NCBI RefSeq assembly: GCF_030718205.1
Contig: NZ_JAUZQF010000012.1
Coordinates: forward strand, 309,031 to 373,030
DNA from: Nonomuraea turcica
Lineage (GTDB): Bacteria; Actinomycetota; Actinomycetes; Streptosporangiales; Streptosporangiaceae
Reading direction: 5' to 3'
DNA: 64,000 nt
The notes under the pieces were generated by a model. That model made no database searches. It saw only the letters and a program-made list of their open reading frames with translations, and was not told the DNA's origin. This document shows positions 23,594 to 31,838 of the stretch, one piece after another. Both the position numbers and the translations under genes were made by a program. The stretch's first letter is position 1; each line of letters begins with the position of its first letter.

Positions 23594-24857
23594 GGAGAAG
23601 CCGGGCGCCGCGCCGAGGTCCGGCAGCCCGCTCCGCGAGCAGCTGGCCGCGCTGAAGGAGCTGCTCGAGAAACCGCTGACCACCTACTACCTCATCATCA
23701 TGTGCAGCGCGCTGCTGCTGGCGCTCGGGCTGATGATGGTGTTGTCGGCCTCCAGCATCGAGGCGCTGCAGAAGACCGGCAGCCCGTTCTCGTGGTTCAT
23801 CAAGCAGTCGCTGTCGGCCGCGGTCGGCGTGCCCCTCATGTACGCCTGCGCGCGCCTGCCGGCCAAGTTCTTCCGCTGGGCCGGCTACCCGCTGATGGCG
23901 CTGTCGATCATCGCGCTGGTCATGGTGCTCTTCATCGGCTCGTCCGAGCTGGGCGCGCAGAGGTGGATCTACCTGCCCGGCGGGCTGACCATCCAGCCGT
24001 CCGAGCCGGCCAAGCTCGGGCTCGTGCTGTGGGGCGCCGACCTGCTGGCCAGGCGGGCGCGGCTGGGCCGGATCGAGTGGCGGCAGATGCTGATCCCGCT
24101 CATGCCGGGCACCGTGCTCCTGGCGGTGCTCGTCATGCTGGGCCGCGACCTGGGCACCACGCTGGTGCTGTTCATGATCTTCCTGGCGCTGCTGTGGGTG
24201 GTGGGGGCGCCGGTCAAGCTGTTCGGCGGCCTCATGGCTCTGGCGATGCTGGCCGCGATCATCATGATCAAGGTGGAGCCGTACCGGATGGCGCGCATCG
24301 GCGCCTTCCTCGACCCGTGGGCCGACGCGCAGGGCGCCGGCTACCAGGCCGTGCAGGGGCAGATCGCGATGGGCTCGGGCAGCTGGTTCGGGCTCGGGCT
24401 GGGCAGCAGCCGGCAGAAGTGGAGCTGGCTGCCGCACGGCGAGAGCGACTTCATCTTCGCCATCGTCGGTGAGGAGCTCGGGCTGATGGGCACGCTGATG
24501 GTGGTGGCGCTGTTCGGGCTGCTGGGCTATGCGGGGTTGCGGGTCGCGGTGCGGGTCAATGACCCCTTCGTCAGGCTGGCGGCCGCCGCCATGGTGGCCT
24601 GGATCGTGGGGCAGGCCACCGTCAACATGGGCGCGGTGCTCGGCGTGCTGCCGATTACCGGCATCCCCCTCCCACTGGTCTCCTACGGCGGATCCGCGCT
24701 GCTGCCCACGCTCGCGGCGCTCGGCATGCTGGTGTCGTTCGCCAAACGCGAGCCGGGCGCGAAGGAGGCCTTGGCGGCCCGTGGCCCCGGACCCGCCGCC
24801 CGGGCCCTAAGCTGGCTTGGCCTGGGAGGTACGACCAGACGCCGAGTGACACGTTAG
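23577..24857 (+). CDS. ftsW: Lipid II polymerase FtsW (SEDS family)
   Basis: A 426-residue polytopic SEDS protein, the septal peptidoglycan glycosyltransferase that works with FtsI. About ten membrane helices are present, with the conserved blocks GAQRWIYLPGGLTIQPSEPAK, GRDLGTTLVLF, GSGSWFGLGLGSSRQK, LPHGESDFIFAIVGEELG and GVLPITGIPLPLVSYGGSAL. A short charged cytoplasmic N-terminus of about 35 residues precedes the first helix. The GTG start lies inside the end of murD. murG begins 12 bases after the stop. Confidence 0.95.
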   Translation: MSTTAEEKPGAAPRSGSPLREQLAALKELLEKPLTTYYLIIMCSALLLALGLMMVLSASSIEALQKTGSPFSWFIKQSLSAAVGVPLMYACARLPAKFFRWAGYPLMALSIIALVMVLFIGSSELGAQRWIYLPGGLTIQPSEPAKLGLVLWGADLLARRARLGRIEWRQMLIPLMPGTVLLAVLVMLGRDLGTTLVLFMIFLALLWVVGAPVKLFGGLMALAMLAAIIMIKVEPYRMARIGAFLDPWADAQGAGYQAVQGQIAMGSGSWFGLGLGSSRQKWSWLPHGESDFIFAIVGEELGLMGTLMVVALFGLLGYAGLRVAVRVNDPFVRLAAAAMVAWIVGQATVNMGAVLGVLPITGIPLPLVSYGGSALLPTLAALGMLVSFAKREPGAKEALAARGPGPAARALSWLGLGGTTRRRVTR

Positions 24858-24869
24858 GGAGTGACCGAG

Positions 24870-25946
24870 ATGAGGGTGGTCCTCGCCGGTGGCGGGACGG
24901 CCGGGCACATCGAGCCCGCGCTCGCCCTTGCGGACGCGCTGCGCCGTCTAGACCCCAGCATCGGCATCACCTGTGTGGGCACCGAGCGCGGCTTGGAGAC
25001 GCGGCTCGTGCCGGCCAGGGGCTATGAGCTGGAGCTGGTGCCGGCCGTGCCGCTTCCAAGGGCGATCACCCCGAGCCTGCTCACTGTCCCTGGCAGGCTC
25101 GCAGGCGCGATCAACGCCACGGCCGGCATACTCGACCGCGTCAAGGCCGACGTGCTGGTCGGCTTCGGCGGTTATGTCGCAACTCCAGCCTACCTGGCCG
25201 CCAAGCGGCGTGGCCTGCCGATCGTCGTCCACGAGGCCAACCCGCGGCCCGGCCTCGCCAACCGGCTGGGCGCCCGGCTCACCGAGCACGTGTTCACCGG
25301 CTTTCCCGACGCCGCGCTGCCCAAGGCCGAGTTCATCGGCACCCCGCTGCGCCGCGAGATCGTCGGCCTCGACCGGCTGTCGATGGGCGACAAGGCCCGC
25401 TCCTGGTTCGGCCTGGAGAACGACCGGCCCACGCTGCTGGTGTTCGGCGGCTCGCAGGGGGCCAGGTCGCTCAACCAGGCCGCGCTGGCCGCCGCGCCGG
25501 TCCTGCGCCGGGCGGGCGTGCAGGTGCTGCACGTGCTCGGCCCGAAGAACACCGTGGAGCGCGAGCCGCCGCCCGGTGACCCGCAATACGTGCTGCTGCC
25601 CTACGTCGACCGCATGGACCTCGCCTACGCGGCCGCCGACGTGGCGCTGTGCCGCAGCGGGGCGCTGACGTGCGCCGAGCTGACCGCGGTCGGGCTGCCG
25701 GCGGCCTACGTGCCGCTGCCGCACGGCAACGGCGAGCAGCGCATCAACGCCGAGCGCATCGCCCGGGGCGGCGGCGGCCTGATGGTCGACGACGCCGGCC
25801 TGTCACCCGATTGGATCATCCAGAACGTGCTGCCCATGCTCCACGACCCCGAGCGGGTCGCCGCCATGTCGGAGGCCGCCTCCCGGCTGGGGCGCAAGGA
25901 CGCCGATATCATGCTTGCCAGGAAAGTGTTGGAGATAGCCCGATGA
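24870..25946 (+). CDS. murG: UDP-GlcNAc:lipid I GlcNAc transferase
   Basis: A 358-residue GT28 glycosyltransferase at the inner membrane face that converts lipid I to lipid II. The N-terminal GGGTAGHIEPALALADAL loop, VHEANPRPGLANRLGAR, the donor-domain GGSQGARSLNQAAL and the C-terminal CRSGALTCAELTAVGLPAAYVPLP are diagnostic. The ATG at 24870 is preferred because AGGGAG at 24856-24861 lies eight bases upstream and the family N-terminus (MRVVLAGGG) begins there; a GTG at 24861 would add three residues. The stop overlaps the murC ATG. Confidence 0.96.
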   Translation: MRVVLAGGGTAGHIEPALALADALRRLDPSIGITCVGTERGLETRLVPARGYELELVPAVPLPRAITPSLLTVPGRLAGAINATAGILDRVKADVLVGFGGYVATPAYLAAKRRGLPIVVHEANPRPGLANRLGARLTEHVFTGFPDAALPKAEFIGTPLRREIVGLDRLSMGDKARSWFGLENDRPTLLVFGGSQGARSLNQAALAAAPVLRRAGVQVLHVLGPKNTVEREPPPGDPQYVLLPYVDRMDLAYAAADVALCRSGALTCAELTAVGLPAAYVPLPHGNGEQRINAERIARGGGGLMVDDAGLSPDWIIQNVLPMLHDPERVAAMSEAASRLGRKDADIMLARKVLEIAR

Positions 25947-27340
25947 GTCTCGTCAAGCTGGTCGATCCCGTCCGCGTCGAAGATCTGGGACGCGTGCACT
26001 TCATCGGTATCGGTGGCGCGGGCATGTCCGGCATCGCCCGCATCCTGCTCAAGCGGGGCGTGCGCGTGTCGGGCAGCGACGCGCGCAGCTCCGAGCTGGT
26101 CACCGAGCTGCGCGAGCTGGGCGCGACCGTGCACATCGGCCACGCCGCCTCCCACATCAGGGACGTCGACACCGTGGTCGTCTCGACCGCCATCCGCGAC
26201 TCCAACCCGGAGCTGGGCGAGGCGCTCAAGCAAGGGCTGCGGATCATCCCACGGGCGGCCGCGCTGGCCTCGGTGATGGCCGGGCGCACCGCCGTGGCCA
26301 TCGCGGGCACCCACGGAAAGACCACCACGACCTCGATGCTGACCGTGGCGCTGCAGAAGTGCGGCGCCGACCCGTCCTACTGCGTGGGCGGCCAGCTCGT
26401 CACCACCGGGCTCGGCGCCGACGACGGGCAGGGCACGGTGTTCGTGGCCGAGGCCGACGAGAGCGACGGGTCGTTCCTCATGCTGGCGCCCGACATCGCG
26501 GTGGTGACCAACGTCGAGGCCGACCATCTGGACAACTACGGCGACCCGCGGGCTGTGCACGACAGCTTCGCCAGGTTCGCCGACCGGGTCGGCTCGCTGC
26601 TCATCGCCTGCGCCGACGACCCCGGCGCGGCGGAGGTGGCCCGCATGGCGCGGGAGCGGGGGCTGCGGGTCAAGACCTACGGCGTCGAGGGCGAGGACTA
26701 CCGCGTGAGCGGCATCCGGCCCGACGGGTTCGGGACCGTGTTCGAGATCGAGGGCCGGGGCGTCGTGCGGCTGGCCGTTCCCGGGGCGCACAACGCGCTC
26801 AACGCCGCCGCGGCGCTGGCCGTGGCCGACGAGCTGGGGCTGCCCTTCGAGGAGATCAGAGAGGGGCTGGGGGCCTTCACAGGGGCCAAGCGGCGTTTCG
26901 AGGCCAAGGGCGAGTCCGGTGGGGTCGCCGTGTTCGACAGCTACGCCCATCATCCGACAGAGTTGGCCGCCGATCTTCGGGCCGCCCGCGACGTGGTCGC
27001 CTCCTACTCCGGCACCGGGCGGGTCATCGCGATCTTCCAGCCGCATCTCTACTCGCGCACCCGGTTCTTCGCCGAGGAGTTCGGCGCGGCGCTCGGGCTC
27101 GCCGACGAGGCCATCGTGCTCGACGTCTACGGCGCCAGGGAGGATCCCGAGCCCGGGGTGTCCGGCGCGATGGTGGCCTCGCGGGTGCCGCTGCCGGCCG
27201 AGCGAGTGGCGTACGCCCCGGACCGGGCCGCGGTGCCGGCGCTGGTGGCCGAGCGGGCCCGGCCCGGCGACATCGTGCTCACGATGGGGGCGGGCGACGT
27301 CACGGAGCTCGGCCCGCAGATCGTCGCCCAGCTGTCCTGA
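25943..27340 (+). CDS. murC: UDP-MurNAc:L-alanine ligase
   Basis: A 465-residue Mur ligase that adds L-Ala, the first committed stem-peptide residue, to UDP-MurNAc. Signatures are the N-terminal VHFIGIGGAGMSGIARILL, the P-loop IAGTHGKTTTTSML, EADESDGSFLML, NVEADHLDNYG and the C-terminal DSYAHHPTELAADL. The ATG overlaps the murG stop. A 161-base gap with no obvious gene separates it from ftsQ. Confidence 0.96.
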   Translation: MSLVKLVDPVRVEDLGRVHFIGIGGAGMSGIARILLKRGVRVSGSDARSSELVTELRELGATVHIGHAASHIRDVDTVVVSTAIRDSNPELGEALKQGLRIIPRAAALASVMAGRTAVAIAGTHGKTTTTSMLTVALQKCGADPSYCVGGQLVTTGLGADDGQGTVFVAEADESDGSFLMLAPDIAVVTNVEADHLDNYGDPRAVHDSFARFADRVGSLLIACADDPGAAEVARMARERGLRVKTYGVEGEDYRVSGIRPDGFGTVFEIEGRGVVRLAVPGAHNALNAAAALAVADELGLPFEEIREGLGAFTGAKRRFEAKGESGGVAVFDSYAHHPTELAADLRAARDVVASYSGTGRVIAIFQPHLYSRTRFFAEEFGAALGLADEAIVLDVYGAREDPEPGVSGAMVASRVPLPAERVAYAPDRAAVPALVAERARPGDIVLTMGAGDVTELGPQIVAQLS

Positions 27341-27501
27341 GACCTCATCCCACCGCCCGGGCCGGCGGGGGCCCGGGAGTCACTCCAGGGCGCCGGAACC
27401 GGCGGCTGGAAGACGCCGTGGGCCCCGCCTGCATCCCGGCGTGGCGCGCGGCGTCACGCCGTACTCGGGAGTAGGTTCGGTGCCGACACGGCAGGAGGGC
27501 G

Positions 27502-28167
27502 ATGAAGGCGCGGACGGCGTTCCTGGTGCTGCTGACTGCGGGGGTGGTGGGCACGGCCGCATGGCTGGTGTTCTTCTCGCCCGTGCTGGGCGTGCGCTCG
27601 ATCGAGATCGTGGGAAATCTCACAGTGCCCAGCGAGCGGATCAAACAGCAGGCCGGGGTGGCGGACCTCCACCCGCTCGCCACGGTCGACCTCGCCGGCG
27701 TCCAGAGCCGCGTGCTGGGCATCAGGCAGCTCGCCGGCGCGAAGGTCGACCGGGTCTGGCCGGGCACGCTCAAGATCGAGGTGGTCGAGCGGGAGCCCGT
27801 CGCCGTCATCCCCGCCGGCGGCAGGTTCGCCGTCGTGGACAAGCAGGCCGTGGTGATCGAGGTGGCCTCCGCCGCCCCGCCGCTGCTGCCGCTGCTCAAG
27901 GTGGACCGCCCCGCCGCGGGCGACCCGGCTTTGATGGCGGCGCTGCAGGTCATCGAGGCGGTCCCGGACGAGGTGGCCCCGAAGGTCAGGCAGGTGCGCG
28001 CGGGAACGGCCGAAGGGGTGACTCTGGAGCTGTCCGACGGGCGTTCCGTCGTGTGGGGCGGCCCGGACCGTCCCGAGGAAAAGGGCCGCATCCTGGCCTC
28101 GCTTCTCAAACGAGAAAAGGCCACGGTGTACGACGTCAGCTCCCCGGACGTGGTGACCCTGAAGTGA
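27502..28167 (+). CDS. ftsQ: Cell division protein FtsQ (DivIB)
   Basis: A 221-residue bitopic membrane protein with a very short cytoplasmic N-terminus, one helix (TAFLVLLTAGVVGTAAWLVFF), a POTRA domain (VRSIEIVGNLTVPSERIKQQAGV) and the FtsQ/DivIB domain (VVEREPVAVIPAGGRFAVVD). It scaffolds FtsL and FtsB at the division site. The ATG follows GGAGG by a few bases. The cytoplasmic tail is far shorter than the long N-termini of FtsL and FtsI in this cluster. It is separated from ftsZ by a 335-base regulatory region. Confidence 0.93.
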   Translation: MKARTAFLVLLTAGVVGTAAWLVFFSPVLGVRSIEIVGNLTVPSERIKQQAGVADLHPLATVDLAGVQSRVLGIRQLAGAKVDRVWPGTLKIEVVEREPVAVIPAGGRFAVVDKQAVVIEVASAAPPLLPLLKVDRPAAGDPALMAALQVIEAVPDEVAPKVRQVRAGTAEGVTLELSDGRSVVWGGPDRPEEKGRILASLLKREKATVYDVSSPDVVTLK

Positions 28168-28347
28168 TCAAGAGTTGTCAGGGTCTGGCAAGTCCGCGGC
28201 AAGGGCATGGCCGAGCCTGTGCGAGGTGGGGGTCGCGGCGTGAGAGCCTAAAGTCGGTGGTTGGGCAGAGGAGAGCTCCGACCAGGCGCGACTTCGGAGC
28301 GAAACGGACAGCCCGCGACACGCCGGACGTGCTTGCGGCGCGGTTAG

Positions 28348-28428
28348 TTGACCCGCCAGGTAGGGGGCTCCTACTGTCCGTATCAATCATCAGGTTGACA
28401 TAAATCTAAATCTCAACCTGAGGTTGAG
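28348..28428 (+). promoter_or_regulatory. ftsZ upstream region: candidate promoter and three GGTTGA boxes
   Basis: The 335 bases between ftsQ and ftsZ contain a candidate promoter TTGACC (28348-28353), 18-base spacer, TACTGT (28372-28377). Just downstream lie three related boxes: TCAGGTTGA (28390-28398), its exact inverse TCAACCTGA (28413-28421) and GGTTGAG (28422-28428). The last two make the palindrome CTCAACC-TGA-GGTTGAG. A consensus TTGACA at 28395-28400 overlaps the first box but lacks a clear -10. The arrangement suggests an operator of unknown regulator near the ftsZ start site. Nothing else is seen in the region. Confidence 0.55.
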
Positions 28429-28502
28429 AGTTACTCGAACTGACAAAAGCGGAGACAATCCGCACCGAAATGGCAAGTCAACGAGCGGAAAGGCCCCTCG
28501 TC

Positions 28503-29945
28503 GTGGCAGCACCGCAGAACTACCTCGCGGTCATCAAGGTCGTCGGCATCGGCGGCGGCGGAGTCAACGCCGTCAACCGGATGATCGAGGAGGGACTCAA
28601 GGGCGTCGAGTTCATCGCCATCAACACCGACGCCCAGGCGCTGCTGATGAGTGACGCCGATGTGAAACTCGACGTGGGCCGCGAGCTCACGCGCGGACTC
28701 GGCGCGGGCGCCAATCCCGACGTCGGGCGCAAGGCGGCCGAGGATCATCGCGAGGAGATCGAGGAGGTCCTCAAGGGGGCCGACATGGTCTTCGTCACGG
28801 CGGGCGAGGGTGGCGGCACCGGCACCGGCGGCGCGCCCGTGGTGGCCAACATCGCCAGGTCGCTCGGCGCCCTCACCATAGGGGTCGTGACCAGGCCGTT
28901 CAGCTTTGAGGGCCGCCGCAGGGCCATGCAGGCCGAGGCCGGCATCGAGACGCTGCGCGACGAGGTCGACACGCTGATCGTGATCCCCAACGACCGGCTG
29001 CTGTCGATCTCCGACCGGCAGGTGAGCGTGCTCGACGCCTTCAAGGCGGCCGACCAGGTGCTGCTGTCCGGTGTGCAGGGCATCACCGACCTCATCACCA
29101 CCCCGGGTCTGATCAACCTGGACTTCGCCGACGTCAAGTCGGTCATGTCCGGCGCCGGCTCGGCGCTCATGGGCATCGGCCACGCCCGCGGCGACGACCG
29201 CTCGGTGGCGGCCGCCGAGATGGCGGTCTCCAGCCCTCTGCTGGAGGCCAGCATCGACGGCGCGCACGGCGTGCTGCTGTCCATCGCGGGCGGCTCGGAC
29301 CTGGGCCTGTTCGAGATCAACGAGGCGGCCCAGCTCGTGTCCATGGCCGCCGCGCCCGATGCCAACATCATTTTCGGCACGGTCATCGACGACGCGCTCG
29401 GCGACGAGGTGCGCGTGACGGTGATCGCGGCCGGCTTCGACGACGTGCCGGGTCCGGCCGAGAAGCAGCTGCCGCGGCCGGCCGGCCGCCCCGCCGCGTC
29501 GCAGCCTCCCGCGCCGCCGGTGTCCTCGCCCGTACGCCCGAGCGTGTCGTCGCCCAGCGTGAAGTCCGAGCCGCCCCCGCTGCGCCCTGAGCCGCGCGCT
29601 GAGGTGCGTTCGGAGCCCCGGCCCGACTTCAGGCCGGAGCCACGTCCCGAGCCCCGTCCTGAGGCTCGTGCGGACTTCCGCCCCGAGCCCAGGAGTGAGT
29701 TCAGGCCCGAGCCGCGTCCCGAGCCCGTGCGCCCCATGGAGCCGGTGCAGGCGGTCGCCGAGCAGGACGACGACGAGCCGCCGGCCGACGGGCCGTCCGG
29801 CCCGGTCTCGATCCCGCGGCCCGCGCCCGAGCCCGCCAACCCGCCCACGCCCATCACCTCCCGCATGTCGGAGCCCGCCAAACGTCCGCGCGTGATCTTC
29901 GAGGAACAGGAAGAGGAACTCGACGTTCCCGACTTCCTCAAGTAG
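28503..29945 (+). CDS. ftsZ: Cell division GTPase FtsZ
   Basis: A 480-residue tubulin homologue that forms the Z-ring. The GTP-binding signature GGGTGTG is at residues 103-109, the N-terminal KVVGIGGGGVNAVNRM and the T7-loop NLDFADVKSVM are intact, and the C-terminal tail ends EELDVPDFLK, the SepF-binding type. The linker before the tail is unusually long and rich in PEPRPE-like repeats (about 29580-29740). The GTG at 28503 gives the family N-terminus AAPQNYLAVIKVVG and has GGAAAGG nine bases upstream; an ATG at 28470 is in frame but lacks a ribosome-binding site. Control probably acts at the upstream palindromic region. Confidence 0.97.
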   Translation: MAAPQNYLAVIKVVGIGGGGVNAVNRMIEEGLKGVEFIAINTDAQALLMSDADVKLDVGRELTRGLGAGANPDVGRKAAEDHREEIEEVLKGADMVFVTAGEGGGTGTGGAPVVANIARSLGALTIGVVTRPFSFEGRRRAMQAEAGIETLRDEVDTLIVIPNDRLLSISDRQVSVLDAFKAADQVLLSGVQGITDLITTPGLINLDFADVKSVMSGAGSALMGIGHARGDDRSVAAAEMAVSSPLLEASIDGAHGVLLSIAGGSDLGLFEINEAAQLVSMAAAPDANIIFGTVIDDALGDEVRVTVIAAGFDDVPGPAEKQLPRPAGRPAASQPPAPPVSSPVRPSVSSPSVKSEPPPLRPEPRAEVRSEPRPDFRPEPRPEPRPEARADFRPEPRSEFRPEPRPEPVRPMEPVQAVAEQDDDEPPADGPSGPVSIPRPAPEPANPPTPITSRMSEPAKRPRVIFEEQEEELDVPDFLK

Positions 29946-29958
29946 CACGGAGACCCGA

Positions 29959-29988
29959 CGCCGCTCCCCCAGGGATACGGGAGCGGCG
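29959..29988 (+). terminator. Hairpin after ftsZ
   Basis: A 10-bp perfect stem CGCCGCTCCC (29959-29968) / GGGAGCGGCG (29979-29988) with a 10-base loop starts 13 bases past the ftsZ stop, with no T run. It may be a partial terminator or mRNA-stabilising element that sets ftsZ apart from yggS. Confidence 0.55.
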
Positions 29989-30029
29989 CGCTCATGTGCT
30001 GCGAGAGCCGAATCGGGAGGGAGACTCAC

Positions 30030-30722
30030 GTGAGAAGGGATGAGATCGCGGCCGGGCTCGCCGAGGTCGACGCACGCATCGCGGCGGCCTGCCGGGCGGT
30101 GGGCCGCGACCGCGGCGAGGTCACGCTGATCGCCGTCACCAAGACCCGGCCGGCCGAGGACGTGCGCATCCTGGCCGAGCTGGGCGTGCGCGACATCGGC
30201 GAAAACCGCGACCAGGAGGCCGCGTCCAAGGCCGCCGAACTCGCCGAGCTCTCGCTGACCTGGCACTTCGTGGGCCAGCTCCAGACCAACAAGGTCCGCT
30301 CCGTCGTCGGGTACGCCGACGTGGTGCACTCCGTGGATCGCCTCAGGCTGGTGGAGGCGATCAGCAGGGAGGCGGTGCGCCAGGGCCGCAACGTCGGGTG
30401 CCTGGTGCAGGTCGCGCTCGACGACGACCCGGCCAGGGGCGGGGCACGGCCCGCCGACGTGCTCGAGCTCGCCGACGAGGTGGCGCTCGCCGAGGGCGTG
30501 TGGCTGGGCGGCGTCATGGCGGTGGCGCCGCTGGGCGAGGAGCCCGCCAAGGCGTTCGCCAGGCTGCGTGACATCGCCACCCGGGTGCAGGAGCAGCACC
30601 ACCGCGCCACGATGGTCTCCGCGGGGATGAGCGAGGACCTCGTGGAGGCGATCGCCTACGGCGCGACACACGTGCGGGTCGGTACGGCGTTGCTCGGCCG
30701 CCGCAAGCCCTTCGTCAGGTAA
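30030..30722 (+). CDS. YggS-family PLP homeostasis protein
   Basis: A 230-residue single-domain TIM-barrel PLP-binding protein (YlmE in Gram-positive dcw clusters), implicated in pyridoxal phosphate and amino-acid homeostasis rather than catalysis. The PLP lysine lies in LIAVTKTRP; other blocks are GENRDQEAASKA, WHFVGQLQTNK, MSEDLVEAIAYGATHVRVGTALLG. The GTG at 30030 follows GGGAGGGAG by about seven bases. In Streptomyces a YlmD/PgeF gene normally sits between ftsZ and this gene; it is absent here. Confidence 0.93.
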   Translation: MRRDEIAAGLAEVDARIAAACRAVGRDRGEVTLIAVTKTRPAEDVRILAELGVRDIGENRDQEAASKAAELAELSLTWHFVGQLQTNKVRSVVGYADVVHSVDRLRLVEAISREAVRQGRNVGCLVQVALDDDPARGGARPADVLELADEVALAEGVWLGGVMAVAPLGEEPAKAFARLRDIATRVQEQHHRATMVSAGMSEDLVEAIAYGATHVRVGTALLGRRKPFVR

Positions 30723-30862
30723 TGTCCCCTCAAGTGGGTCTTCAGGTCCATGATCAGGTAGAGGTCGATCGGCGGTGAGCTCCAAGGGGGTACGGCTACC
30801 GCCTCGGAGCCCGGCGAAGGGTCCCGAGCGAGGGCGACCATGAGCAGGAGGACGACGTAGCG

Positions 30863-31363
30863 ATGGCCGGCGCGATGCGCAAGATGGCGGTCTACCTCGG
30901 TCTCGTGGAGGACGACCGCTACGAGAGGTATGAGACCTACCCGGACGATTACGCCTACGAGGACGAGGCGCAGCGGACCGGCGAGGAGCGGGCCGTGGCG
31001 GTCCAGGACCGCGACGACGAGCCCGACGCCGGGGTCCCCGCGCCCAGACCCGCCACGACGATCCTAGAGCGCCGCACGACGGACCTGGCCCGGATCACGA
31101 CCCTCCATCCGCGGACCTACAACGAGGCGCGCACCATCGGCGAGCACTTCCGCGACGGCACTCCGGTCATCATGAATCTGACCGAGATGGTTGACAGTGA
31201 CGCAAAACGGCTCGTCGATTTCGCGGCAGGTCTTGTCTTTGGCCTACACGGCAGCATTGAACGTGTTACCAACAAGGTGTTCCTGTTGTCCCCTGCCAAT
31301 GTCGAGGTGACTGCCGAGGACAAGGCCCGAATCGCGGAACGCGGGTTCTTCAATCAGAGTTAG
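30863..31363 (+). CDS. sepF: Cell division protein SepF
   Basis: A 166-residue cytoplasmic protein that anchors and aligns FtsZ polymers at the membrane. The N-terminus (AGAMRKMAVYLGLVEDDRYERYE) is the actinobacterial form of the membrane-targeting helix. An acidic linker follows and the C-terminal DUF552 domain holds TLHPRTYNEARTIGEHFRDG, VIMNLTEM and RLVDFAAGLVFGLHG. It recognises the FtsZ tail (VPDFLK) encoded upstream. An AGGAGG site lies 12 bases before the ATG. The 140-base gap after yggS holds no obvious gene. Confidence 0.95.
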   Translation: MAGAMRKMAVYLGLVEDDRYERYETYPDDYAYEDEAQRTGEERAVAVQDRDDEPDAGVPAPRPATTILERRTTDLARITTLHPRTYNEARTIGEHFRDGTPVIMNLTEMVDSDAKRLVDFAAGLVFGLHGSIERVTNKVFLLSPANVEVTAEDKARIAERGFFNQS

Positions 31364-31390
31364 AGTCTCTGTATGTCTATCGCACCCAAC

Positions 31391-31409
31391 CCGGTCTCGC
31401 CGAGACCGG
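31391..31409. repeat. Small hairpin between sepF and yggT
   Basis: CCGGTCTC (31391-31398) and GAGACCGG (31402-31409) form an 8-bp stem with a 3-base loop. It has no T run and is probably an intercistronic processing or stability element. Confidence 0.45.
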
Positions 31410-31443
31410 ACGGGCTCATCAGAAGTGGAGGCGCGGCCGGGCC

Positions 31444-31731
31444 GTGGGGATCATAGGTCAGATCTTGGTCGTTGTCCTGTCTCTCTACTTGGTGCTGCTC
31501 ATCGGCAGGATGATCTTTGAGACGGTGCAGGCCTTCGCCCGCCAGTGGCGCCCGTCGGGCGTCGTCCTGGTGGTCGCCGAGGCCACATACACCGCAACCG
31601 ACCCACCACTCAAGTTCCTCCGCCGTTTCATTCCGCCGCTCCGGTTGGGTACGGTGGCCTTTGACCTAAGCTTCACTGTCCTGTTCATCGTCGTCCTGAT
31701 CTTGATTCAGATCGCGGGGGCGCTGCGATGA
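31444..31731 (+). CDS. YggT-family membrane protein
   Basis: A 95-residue protein with two membrane segments (ILVVVLSLYLVLLIGRMIFE and AFDLSFTVLFIVVLILIQIAG) around a cytoplasmic loop with the family motif DPPLKFLRRFIPPLRLG. YggT (YlmG) proteins lie next to sepF in many Gram-positive bacteria and their plastid relatives affect nucleoid and division-site organisation; the exact role is not settled. The GTG start is preceded by GTGGAGG-type purines. It lies between sepF and divIVA, as expected. Confidence 0.92.
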   Translation: MGIIGQILVVVLSLYLVLLIGRMIFETVQAFARQWRPSGVVLVVAEATYTATDPPLKFLRRFIPPLRLGTVAFDLSFTVLFIVVLILIQIAGALR

Positions 31732-31838
31732 CGGGGCCGGTGTGGCGCCGGTCGTGATCCAACTCGTGTCCGCGCTGAAGTGATTCGGGTTACCGTCCCT
31801 CCGGACAGACTCCCCAAGCGCGCCAAGGAGACCAAAAA

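Noticed and set aside
28470..28502. ATG at 28470 as the ftsZ start
   Set aside because: It has no ribosome-binding site and adds 11 residues not seen in the family; GTG 28503 has GGAAAGG at good distance and the conserved N-terminus.
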